Shown here in pieces: positions 36,156-47,816 of a DNA stretch of 64,000 nucleotides (within the stretch, counting starts at the first letter, position 1; every line of letters starts with the position of its first letter). The stretch is from Neodontobutis hainanensis (taxonomy: Eukaryota > Chordata > Actinopteri > Gobiiformes > Odontobutidae). The position numbers and the translations under genes were made by a program. The notes under the pieces were generated by a model. The model ran no database searches, was not told the origin of the DNA, and saw only the letters and a program-made list of their open reading frames with translations. The stretch lies in assembly GCA_024349245.1 (NCBI GenBank), contig JALDNG010000786.1, forward strand, positions 23,074 to 87,073. The letters run 5' to 3'.

Positions 36156-36952
36156 ATGCTAAGCAAATGAAGATATGTGAAATTGCAAAAATAAGTCAAA
36201 TATAAACATCTCAAATACATGATCCTTCAATTCAGGACAATCCATCAGTCTCTGACAAGCTATGAGAAAATCAAATATAAATTCCACACAAGCCAAAGCA
36301 AAATCTTAATTTGAAAATTTTTTAAATGGAGTTATATTGTTTGCTCAGATCCAAACAATATATTTAGATAACTAAATCAGATATATTTTGATTTAAATGT
36401 AAGCTTAAGTAAAAATGCAAAAAATTAATAATAGCATTTTCATGGTTTATGATTGTTGAAATTGTAATTTATAAGTTTCAGATTGGAAAAAAACCTAAAT
36501 TTTAATTTTACATTTAAATTCTTGAAATGTCAAAAGGAACAATCAATAACACGCTGTTAAATTTCAGTAATTCATTTAAAAATAGCCATTTCAAAATTTA
36601 TTAGGAAAGTTATATACTTTTACTCATACTTTAAAGATAAATAATAAATTTTATAAATGTAAATTTCGATGATTTTTACCTTATCGATCATTCTCACTTC
36701 ATTCATGACAAATATTATTTTTCAAACACGAAAGTAAAATTTTGAATAAAATTTAAATCGTTAACGATTCAAGGATTTATTTTTAAAAGCGAATTAGTTT
36801 TAAAGATTATGAAAAAATATTTTTTAAACTCAAGTTAACTCTGATAAATTCTTTATTTTAACATCATTGACTCACCTTACTTTGCTAAGCTTTTTTTAAT
36901 CACGACGAGGTTTTTTAAGTGTTAGCACGTTGAATTATATATACCACGATAG

Positions 36953-37073
36953 GTGGAAGCAGCGCTGAGAGGTCAATTGGATAAATCAACTGCCGGCATC
37001 GCTGGGTAGTTGGTTAGATCTTTTCAGCGGCTCATACTTTTACAACACTGAAAATTCGAAAGTTCAACTATGA
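36953..37073 (+). CDS. Exon pair split by a 22-nt intron
   Basis: A GC-rich islet in very AT-rich DNA. Exon 36953-37005 reads VEAALRGQLDKSTAGIAG and is cut by a 22-nt intron (37006-37027, GTAGTT...TTCAG); the frame continues GSYFYNTENSKVQL to a TGA at 37,071-37,073. Without removing the intron the frame hits a TAG at once, which supports the splice. The TGA may be the true end, or a donor at AAA/GTTCAA may lead on. Family not recognised. RNA folding of the same islet is also strong (see rejected items). Confidence 0.45.
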
Positions 37074-40000
37074 AGAGATGTGAGAACTCATTTTGTTAAC
37101 CCTAAGATTTATATTATAAAATAAGTATTCTGCAAAAATTTTCCTTCATCTATAAGAGGAATCAGTCTTATTTTTATCGTTTGCACTTTTGTCTTGATTT
37201 CAGATCATGCGTAATCATCAATTCATTGATTTATTACTAAAGTCTGTTTTTTCCCACATTAAAACGTGATTTTATCGCAATCTTTAAAGAAGAAAGTTTT
37301 CAGATTATTTGAAACAGATCTTCATTATGATATTGAATAATGTAAAATTTCTTACATCTCTCAAACTTGATTAATTTTACTGTTATCTGAGAATATTTTG
37401 TATTTTTTAGTTTGAAAGGAATGTAGGTATTAACTCACAGATAAATCTTGAGATACTATGGGTGAATTTGAAAATATGTTCATAAAAATTTACAATATTT
37501 GAAAAAATTGTGTTCCAAAAAAACGATTCTTGAAAGAAGAAAAAAGTTTGAGTTAAAAAACAAGAAAGTTAAATCGAAAATTTTTTAATTCTAACGTTTA
37601 CCATTTTAACTTCATACACTTGCCTAAATGTTAAAACTTTGAAAGATAAACATATCTTTTTTCTTAAAATATTTCAAAATCTGGTTGTTTTGAGCTAGGC
37701 GTGAATTTTATGTCTCTTTCCTGCTGTGTATCGCCTCACTTTTGTTCTTTCTGCTATGATGTAATTTAATTTATTTTTGTCTGTTTAAAACTGTTATTCA
37801 AGGTTTTTAATTCGATTTTGATAAAAAGATTTTAAAATCGATCCTATCAAAATAATTTTATCATGAACTGATGTAGAATTGATCAATCATTTTTATAAAT
37901 GTTTAAAAGATTTCTTAATTTTATCTTAAATTATACAAACTGATGAGGCTAAAAACCATCATTTATTATGAATACGGGCATTTATTGCTTAATTCTTGAC
38001 AAAATTAAAATAATAAGAAATTTGTTGTCAAATTCTTGAAATATTTATAATTTAACAATCGATTTTTGCGACTTTTATAACTATCAAATAATTTTATTTT
38101 TAGACCGTCTTTAAGATCTGACTTAATTATAGTTTTCACTTTTTAAACGACATATTTAAGGTAAATCCTCTATAAATGTGAAATTGGAAAAAACTTCAAA
38201 TATAATGGAAAGAAATGCCAGATAAAATTTTTAACCAAGGAATAACATCGAACTGTTTATATATTAACCCCATGACTTTTTTATCTAAAATATATGAAAA
38301 GTGTATGTCAAGGATGTAACAGAAAATGACGCGCACGTTTCACCATACTCCGCAAATGTTGAGACTCCTTATTTCGTTTGTTGTGTATTACTTCTTAATT
38401 TTAATTATCGACTGATGAAATATTAATATATGAGCTTTGCAATAGTTTATAAATGTAAAGATCAAAAAATTTTATAAACTAACAATCAATGGCATATCAT
38501 TAATTTGTAAATACATAAAAAAACATGTTAAAATTGAGGTTAACATTCTTTCTGAATTAAACACTATTGATATTAAATTTTTAGTAAAATAATTTTACTT
38601 GTATATTTCTTCATTAAATGTTGTTAAAATCCCAATTTTTTCATTTTTCTACTTTCAGTCTTTGGTGTGTTTTATGTTTATAAATTTGAACTTTTTAGTT
38701 CTATATCTCCGATCATTAAATATTTTTCAGGTAGTGCTATATTTTCAAGGATCTTGACATATAAAATTCCATCAAGGATGATGTCTATTTGATTCAAACT
38801 TTTCATTGATTTTGTAGTTTTACATCTCAATCAAAATTATGATTTTCAATGATTTTTAAAAATTTGACAACTACACGAATAAGCTGTATTTGAAAATTTG
38901 TCACACCGAAATTTCCATAACCTATGCTCGTTGGATGATTTAGTAATGTTTGAGATTCTATGTCATAAAAACGATAAGTTATATTCGATTTTCTCGAAAT
39001 ATAATAATTTTACTTGAAATCTCATATCATGTGAAAAATGAATTTTCAGATAATTATAAAGACTAAATCAGGAAAATTACGTATTCTTCCAATTTTATTT
39101 CAAAAAGTTAAGCGAAACATAATTTTGACTCATCAAAAATAAATAAATATACTACAAGGAAAATTTATAAACTGTTTTTCTTTAACTTACTTTTGCCTTT
39201 TATTTATATAAAGTCATAAAAATGATCAAAGGAAATAATTTCTTTCGTTTTTGTATAAACACAAGAATCGTTAAAATATATGCAAACCTATTATTCGTGT
39301 TTCACACGTAAAATTTCCTCATTGACTGAAAAATTAAAATCTTTGATGAAAAGAATAATAAACTGAAAAATCATTTTTACTTCAGAACATTGTTTACAAC
39401 TGACATTTTATTATTTTTATGTTTAAAAAGAAAATATTTTTCAAACAATTTCAAAGATAAAAGGAAAATTCAAGGAGGCGAGTAGTTATAATCTTCGTAA
39501 ACACCGACCATATTTCGTTTTTGGAAAATGTTTGTGTAACTCGATCTCAACTCATTAATTTGAAATAAGCTAAAAGTATAAAAAATATTTCGTTTTGGGA
39601 TTATATATAAACTCAATTTCTGACATTATATGAAGTGGCAATTTTGATATTTATAAAAGATGGTTCTCATACACAGTTTATATGATAATAGTCACTAAAT
39701 ATTTCAATTTAAAAATTATTTTCTCACAATGTCGATAAGTTATATCACAATAAGTTGTTACAAGGTATATTAACTGGTTCATTCTTATATATCTCTATTC
39801 AACTCAAATTATGGCAATTGAATTAATACAAATGACTTGGTTACTCAGTTGAAAAATAGAGACATATCTTAGATACCAGAATTAGGAATGAAATTCATTA
39901 AGTCAAAACACGAAAAAAAAAATTTAACAAAAATTAAAAAATCAATTATATTGGAACAGTTGATACAAAAATTTAATCCAGTTTAATCGAGAACGTCAGA

Positions 40001-41425
40001 TCAAATAAAATCCTTTGAAATCTCATACGGTGACTTTTAAACTATAAAAAGTAAGTTTTTTTTATATGTCATTACTAATGTATTAAATAAAATAGAAAAT
40101 ATAGTTTCATAATATGACTTCATAAATATAGAAAATTAGTTTTTAAATCAAAAACTGAATTCATCAGGGTAATTACCACTGTTTTTCTCCACCTTGTTGG
40201 CTACAGTAGTGTTATTTAAGGTGAGCTTCTAATTTCAATGGTCAGTTCTCATGATAGAATTTTTTACTAATTTTCTAAATTTTATTCGATTCACAGATTA
40301 GCTTAAAAGTGAGGTAATTAATTAATTTATTTATTTTACTGTATTTTTAAAAATAAAAAGCGCCAAATTTTCAGAAATTATTTCTTACCTTTAAAGTTTT
40401 CACATTGAAACGTTTTTATTAAATTAAAGCTCTGGGCTTGTTCATTTAAGAATAAAACTTAGATTAATTTTCTTATTAAAATTTAAAATACAAGAATATT
40501 TTTTTTTAGAACAAATGATTCTGTTTTTACGATATGAAAAAATTTTTGGCAATGCTTCAGTTTTTCATAAGAGAACTTTAAAGGATTTGATACCTATAAT
40601 AGTTCGAGTTATTAATGGCTCCATTTGTCTTTATAGGTTATAAAAGGGAATTATCAGAGATAATAAATCATTCGTCTAAATTCGTAATCTTTAAAAATAA
40701 ATCAAAATTCATTGTATTTCTATGTCCATATTTTTTATCGCCATTTATAAACGAGATGATTTTCTTTGTTTGTGTTAAACATAACTTAGTTCCAATTATC
40801 TTTCAATTAAAGATTTTGATCTCCGACGTAAAAATATAAATTATATAAATTTAAGAACAAAAGAGCCGACATTCTCAGATATGTAATCTGTAAATAATAA
40901 ATTATAAATTTTTAAATTAACATAAGATGTCAATATATCTACTTTTACATATTATTGTTTTTCATTTATTTTTAGTATTTATGATTTTGAGAATAATATT
41001 CAAAAAGAAGTTTCTCACCTGTCGATTCTCATTATCTATAATCTAGCCGAGGCTCTATATATTCGTAAACCAACAAAAAGAAAATTATAAGTGCCATTTA
41101 ATCAATCAAAATAATATTTTGAAGACCAATATTTATTTTTATCTGTTAAAAATTCTAAAATTTTATTTTCAATAAAACTTGTAATTTTCACTTAATTCAA
41201 CAAAATTCGGGCTTATTTAGTTGTATCAAAAAATTTTCACGTCGAAAGGAAAAAAATGTTCTCTTAAGAAAATAAAATTTAATGGAAATATCTTGCTTAA
41301 ATTTGTTTCTTTTTTATTCAAATAAATTATACGTACATGAAAGAATTATATCAACTCGAGAAAATATCTATTTTTAAAATTTAACAACAGCTCAAACATT
41401 TACCATTTATTCCCATAAAAAACAG

Positions 41426-43181
41426 AACTAAACTTTTTTCGTTCGATGGTGAATGTTTTCAATTCATGTGAAATATTAGAGCACATTTTTGGATGTATAT
41501 GGCTCATTGACAGAAGAAGAAATTGGAAATGTATGGACGCGTGTAAAAATAGCTCAACATACGAAAACGTGAATTTGACACAATATATACGAGTAATTTT
41601 ATGACTAAACGATACAGTTATAACTCGTTCCAATTACACTTTTTTATAGTTAAATTGTGAAAAATTTGACATTTAACAAAAATCATAAAATTTTTTTTCA
41701 CAGTGAATGACCAGGTTAATTTGTCAACATTCATTTTAGAATATATTAAAAGATTTTTCAGATAATAATCCATTTCAACAAATATAATAAGTCAGGAGTT
41801 TATGAAATAATTACCGCTTCAAAAATGGATATATAATTTTCAATCAGTTTATAAATGTTTTTAAATTTCTCTCCATATGTTCTTGAATATAGTCAACTAA
41901 AATGTCATAATTAAAATAAAAAATCGTGTATCACTTTCATACATTTGGATTTTTATAATTATTTATTCACCAACCATTAAAACAGAAAGTTTTGATGTTT
42001 TGAGAAGAAAGTCGATAGGTAATATACTTTATTAAAGAGGCTACAACTCTTTATGGAGTTTAGTTCTATGTAAGTTCATAAAACCACACAAATAAAATGA
42101 ACGTTAAATTTTCATTTTCTTAGATGATGTAACTCAACTCATAAACTGATATTTATATTTTTCAATTGATTCAAGACAAACGATTGAAACTTAAATTCTG
42201 TTTAACAAGCCTCAATGCTAAATTCAATTTGTTTTTATAATAAAGTTTTGCATAATGTTTCTCAAATATGCTCCTCAAATTATTACTCTTTAAAAAGTCA
42301 AATTTAAAAATCTTAAGTTATGTTTTATCTTTATTTTTTTTACAAAGTAATCATCATCAGGCTTTTAAGAATAATCTCAGAAGAGGATTGGGCGTGAATA
42401 TATTTATTATTAGATAGATTGACAATGAAGATAACCAGATGATCAGAGAGTATGAGGTGAGTTTTAATTATTTTCGATCAAGCATCATTTCATTAAATTG
42501 ATAAAAATGTCAAAAATAATTTTCTCATTAAACAAATTTTGTTCATGGTTATTACACAATATTTAAATATAATTTAAAAGTGATGGTATTAATTGATAAA
42601 TTTTTAAAACAATCTTGATCATGTAAAATTTACAGAAAATAAAAAAATGAATTTAGCATCATATTTTATTCATAATTTTTGTTTCTAATATTGATAGAAT
42701 TTATGCGAATTTCTAATGTTAAATGTCATGAAAGAGACGATATCCTTATACATTTACACTCTAATTTAATATAATTTACCAAAGTATAGGAAACAGTTAG
42801 GAACTCTGGAACGGTTTGAATTTGAAACATGAAACAACTTGAAAATATTTCCTTATAAAATTCATAACAATACCGAAGTGTTTTCTGTTTCATGTTTAAC
42901 ACGAATATGAAATTCTTTAAGATGTTAATGACATTTTTTTAATTAAAATGAATGTTTTTTGTCAGATTATATGTACTGGATTCCACTTTAATTTTTATTA
43001 AGCAGCTCACGCATTTGTGGATAACATAGCTTTCTTCATCACTTATATTTCACACTAAATCAAATCAGTTGCAATTCAAACTTAGTAATTTTAAAACCTT
43101 TTAAATTAACTGAAAATATGTTGTATTTCAGGAAACAGAAAAAGCTAAAAAGGAGATATCTATCATTACCAAAATTAAAAT
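41426..43181 (+). CDS. Large-intron gene, exon group B
   Basis: Five exons in continuous phase: 41426-41448 (LNFFRSM), 31-nt intron, 41480-41542 (STFLDVYGSLTEEEIGNVW), about 0.8 kb intron, 42361-42393 (AFKNNLRRGLG), 24-nt intron, 42418-42456 (IDNEDNQMIREYE, donor GTGAGT), about 0.7 kb intron, 43132-43181 (ETEKAKKEISIITKIK; acceptor TTGTATTTCAG). The acid-base pattern suggests a helical or coiled-coil region. It lies on the same strand as the exons at 32-37 kb and could be the same gene, which would then span more than 10 kb. I considered kinesin (INEDPNNKLIRE-like) but the match is too short to name. A 77-codon ORF on the opposite strand at 41.4-41.6 kb is a shadow. Confidence 0.55.
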
Positions 43182-46100
43182 GTAGGAAATTAAAACGAAA
43201 ACAAACCAAAACCTGTACGAAACGTCGTTTATTGAATTTTAAAAAATTATAAATTTTCAGTCAATCATTCATAAGATAAGTTTATTTAAATTTTAGATTT
43301 ATCACATTAATTCAAATCATTTATCAATGTATATTTAACCAGCTGCAATCTGAGATAAAATACTTTATATAATATTGATAAATTAATCTTTAAAACATAA
43401 AACTCCCAAACATCAACTTTCAATTCTTTATATAGTTTCAAAGGTGAATTTTGATTTTATGACGTAAATTCTCCAAAATCCATGAAAAATGTACTTTTTT
43501 CAGTTAATTTAGATGAGCTGTTACTCAATCATTTTTAAGGTGCCTTAATTTTAACATCAAACGAAGAATATTAAAATTTATCATTTAAATTTTTCTCAAA
43601 CTTATCTTCTCCAATAAATATGCATATTTATCAAACAAAAAAGTATAACTTTTCGGTTATTCTGACGAGTGTCTAGTTTGTCAAGCTCTAAGCTGAAACC
43701 TAATGTAACCTTTCTGGTTTGAAATTTTTGAACAATGTTCTTGTAAGAATTTGTCAATTTTATTTAAACCTCGACATTTTGTAAAACCAAAATATTAAAA
43801 TGATAAATTTTAATTTTTCAAAGTTAGCGTTCCAATGTGGGTTTGCAACTTATATACATAATCATTGATTTACCTTATAATATCACTGTTCATTCAAAAA
43901 ATGTTCTCCCTCAAGCAAAAGAACTGTCGAGCACGCATAACCTTTTTTTGCTTGATATGAATTTTTCATTACAAACCATATATCATGTTATGTCATGATT
44001 TTTGTGTTCACACAGGTGAAGTGTCAGAAGTATTTGCAAATAATTACACAGTGCATATGATAATTTACAATTATTTTTGAATATATCTTACCTTTGATCA
44101 AAACAAGTCTGTAATATATCTGATTATAATTCCTAGATAATCGTTTTTCCAATTTAATTTGGAAATCAGTTAATTTTTTAATAAAATGTTGAATTTTGTT
44201 CTTTGAGGATTGTCTTTCATAAAATACTTGGATGTATTATAAAAACCATTAAAAACTTTAGAAACTGATCAGATAATTAAAATCCTATTCATAATGTTAA
44301 AATTAAAATTGACTTTTTTCTAACCTTGATTCTTGAATGGTAAGTACGTAAGTCAGAGTAAGTTACACAAATTATCAATTATTTTATGAAATTATCACAT
44401 AAAAATTTCTACATTTCTATTGTATGTCAGAAAATGAATCAGAGTATTTTTTGTACGATTTTATTATTGTGATTATTTCAAAAAATTTGATTCTCGTCAG
44501 AGGCCTGGAAAATATGTGAATGATTTTTGAAAACATTTTAGAGGAATTAAAATCAGTTTCAGTATAAGGAACCGTTAGCAATAAAAAGTTTCTAAAGCTT
44601 TTTTGAAAGCTAATATTTACTAGGTTATTTAAAAAAATATAAATATTTTCAGCACCATACTAAATGAAAAATAAATTCAAAAACTCGAGAAATCATTGAG
44701 GTAAATAAGCACAAGTTCTCAAGTATCAACAATCAAGAGATTTGGTAAACGAGCTAAAATCAAATATACTCAAATTATATTGTTTTTCTGAAATGAATAT
44801 TAGGGTTGATAATCATTTCTTCAAAAATCATTTTCAGCTGTTAATTTTATCATATATTTTTTAACATATCTAACTCAATCTTCCTTCTATTAGATATATT
44901 ATAACTTTAAAAAACCATTGAATGTGCTCATTTTTCGAAATATGATGCACTTTCGACATCTTTTCAACATTTATTAGAGTCTTTTACAGGAGCTTTAAAC
45001 TAGATGGAAAATTCACACGACAGATTTTGCTTTCATAACTTTCTTTTTATTATGAAGATGAAAGTTTGACAAAAATGACAAGAAATATAAATGCTAAATA
45101 TGACAATTACAAAACTTAGAAACTACATAAATTAAGGTTCATTTGATGTGAATTTAAATTTAAATATTATGAATAGTATTTCAGATAAACTAATATTCTT
45201 AGAGGTTTAATTATTTAAAAATTTAAGGTGTTTTTTGTGTGAATAATTATCGAAATATTGAGGAAATAGACCTTAATACAAATAGAATATCATATTTCTA
45301 AGTTAATATGGAGATGAATCGTAAAAGATATGGTTATGTTCTACTTACAAAATATTACATGATAAAAATCTAAATTTTCAAAATATTCTTATCCTAAGAA
45401 AGATTTTTAAGAACATGTATTTATATTTGACAATAATTTGATGATTAAGCTTTAAAATAACTTAAGACCTCCAACATTTCTTTAACTACAAAATTATGTG
45501 TTTTCATGAAATCCACATCTGTATATATTCAAATAATACCCTTAAAATTTCCCAAATTCTTGATTACCTAATAAATAACGTTTTAATTTTGAAAAAAAGT
45601 ATTTTAACATGGGAACTTAAATCTGTATACAATTTTTTACATGGTCATATTTCTAATTTACATGCAATGCTCAAAATTTCTGTTATCCAACGTGTTTATA
45701 TTTTCTTTTTAAATGTAAGATTTAAAAATATAAACTGAAAACCACATAAATTAGACAGTATTTTTATCAAAGGTTTTTTCGACATTATTTATGATACTTA
45801 GGATACAAAGCTTCAAATTTAACTGTAACTTTTTCATAGTTATCTACTTTTACGAGAATTTACATTTTTTTCTTTTAAATGATTCAAAATATTGATGATA
45901 ACTGTTAAAATGCTGATTGATATAAAATGTCTTACAATTTAATATTTCAGAATTTGTTTATTTTTTGATAATTTAAGGTATATCTTGATGTAATGTGATA
46001 AAATATATCATAATTTTTCTTACTTTACCTCAGACTAAAGTGCATTAAATACATTTTAATGTTGATCTTCTGATGAATATTATTTTTAGATATCATGTGA

Positions 46101-47675
46101 AGGAGACTGACTTTTGTAAAACGTTTTCAAGTTTAAAATTTTTCGGATAAATGTAACTTTGATGAAATTGACGTTAATTTTCTTCATTTTATTTGAATAA
46201 AAAAATTTATCATTGTATGGTTATAACAAATTAATTGAATTTATATTGGCCATCTGTGGGAACTATAATACACAAATCTACTGTCTTAAGTTGATCGAGT
46301 CCTGATTTAAGGTGGAATGGTGATCATATGAAAGTAAAATTTTCAATAGTTCTCTTGTATAAATGTCAAAATTTGTGATATTTACAACTACTAATGTAAA
46401 AGGAATTGATAAATATTAAATAAATTATATCATTTTTGAAAACTTTTTACTTCTCCCAAAAACGATAAACTGTGGTTGTGATTGCTCAATAGTGGGTCAT
46501 AAAACACAGGGAATTATATTCAATAAAGATTAGTCAAGGTTTTTAAACTTTGAAAGCGTTAGAAGCTGATTTATTCATAGAATCAATCAAAAAATAAGGT
46601 TAACTTTGTAACGTGATTTCATACGGGATAGTTAAAAATGTCAATGAAAAAAATTTATGACTGTAACTTGTTTAAAATCCTCAAACATGTTTTCCAGTTT
46701 GATCTGCTATAAGTTATTTTTCATTGAGAAGTTTATGATTGTTGCAAAATCATTTTATCTCAATATTTTATTCACTCTTCTCTCATCATAGAAAGTATAA
46801 ACTATGTTGATCTATGTTAAATAAAGCTACAAACTCACCCATTCACAAATTGGAAAATCGACTTATTGATTTGTTTGAAAACATCCTCAAATTTTTTATC
46901 GTACATATACAGGTTCAAAAATGTTAAAAAAATTGGTTGACCAAAGAAATATCTGCAAGAGCTTGTTTTATCTGAAAGTTTTTACAAAATGTTTAAAAAA
47001 GGTAATTCTATTTGGATTAAAACACCTATCCTGTAGTTAAGATTGCATGATTTTCACAATATTTTATGTTAAATTTGTATTGTTTTAATATTGAACCGGG
47101 AGAACTAAATAGTTATTTTCTAATATATTCATGGTGTGTTCGTAAAATGAATACATCAAGCGAATGAATTATAGTATTAAACATCCTTTAATTTCAAACC
47201 TTTAAAAATTGTCATAAAAAATGAAAACTATGTTTTGTTATTTTTAAAATTATAATCTTTATTTTTTAATACAAGAATATTTATGTGATTATACTTGAAG
47301 TATTTTTTGACAAATCTATTTTCGAAAAAAAAACAATCAACGAGAAAATCAATTTATTGGCATCGATGTTGAAAATCATGTTCCATGTTAAACAATCTTT
47401 TTATGTGTCTAACTTTTTTGTCAGACAGTTATCTGTGAAAAATCTACAAATAAGTTTTGAAGGTAATGGTAAAAAATCTGTATTTATTTTCTTATTATCA
47501 GTCTTGTAATTTATTCTCAATTTTCATCATATATATATATTGATATCCACTTTCTTTTAAATTCACAAAGAAATTTAAATCTATTCTGTGACATAAAAGC
47601 TAAAAAAATAAGTTTTCAAAACCTTGCAATATCAGAAAAAAGAGAAATCTGAAAAATTATAATTTACCAAGGTAA
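43182..47675. other. AT-rich stretch, uncertain exons
   Basis: A further plus-strand exon may lie at about 44,018-44,052 (EVSEVFANNYT; acceptor TTCACACAG), but it does not join the 43,132 exon in phase. An ATG-led 80-codon frame at 45,496-45,738 is AT-rich and featureless. Nothing else supported. Confidence 0.35.
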
Positions 47676-47816
47676 GGCGCAGAAGATCACGACGTAGTTA
47701 TCAGACCCCAACTGGAGGATGGATACACATGTAAACGCTGTTGGAAAAATGCCCTGATATGTGTTGATTCATCGTTCTTAGAAAAACAAAGTTTTCAAAA
47801 GATATTTTATTTTTAA
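47676..47816 (+). mobile_element. Possible Merlin transposase N-terminal fragment
   Basis: Forty-six open codons in a GC-rich islet containing DGYTCKRCWKNALIC and then SSFLEKQSFQKIFYF. This resembles the CxxC zinc-ribbon and the following S-F-F-E...L/F-YF block of Merlin (IS1016-like) transposases, and it parallels SDSFFEHSRI...LFYF in the better-preserved relic at 53.3 kb. No catalytic part follows. Confidence 0.38.

Larger units (their letters stand above)
34001..41425. other. AT-rich, probable long introns or intergenic DNA
   Basis: Apart from the exon candidates at 35.5, 36.1 and 37.0 kb, ambiguous open segments occur at about 34,212-34,295, 37,690-37,770, 38,325-38,390 and 40,170-40,193 (minus, NKVEKNS with donor GTAATT). 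Both strands are open at the first three, so I do not call them. No repeats or RNA genes recognised. Confidence 0.35.

Noticed and set aside
36953..37060. tRNA or U6-type RNA gene (TATATATA upstream, D-loop-like GGTAGTTGGTTAGA, TTTT)
   Set aside because: No acceptor stem, anticodon arm or T-arm can be completed; the D-loop-like part is the 22-nt intron of an exon pair that restores a frame.
41400..41633. 77-codon minus ORF
   Set aside because: It overlaps two plus-strand exons that keep phase with exons further on; judged a shadow.
42418..42456. IDNEDNQMIREYE as the kinesin neck motif (INEDPNNKLIRE-like)
   Set aside because: Thirteen residues only, and no kinesin motor motif (P-loop, SSRSH, DLAGSE) was found upstream on the plus strand.
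44673..44760. Segment reading TREIIE, a 23-nt intron, then YQQSRDLVNEL, looking like coiled-coil exons
   Set aside because: From the only nearby acceptor (TTTTCAG before CACCATAC) all three frames hit a stop before reaching it, so it cannot be an exon as read.
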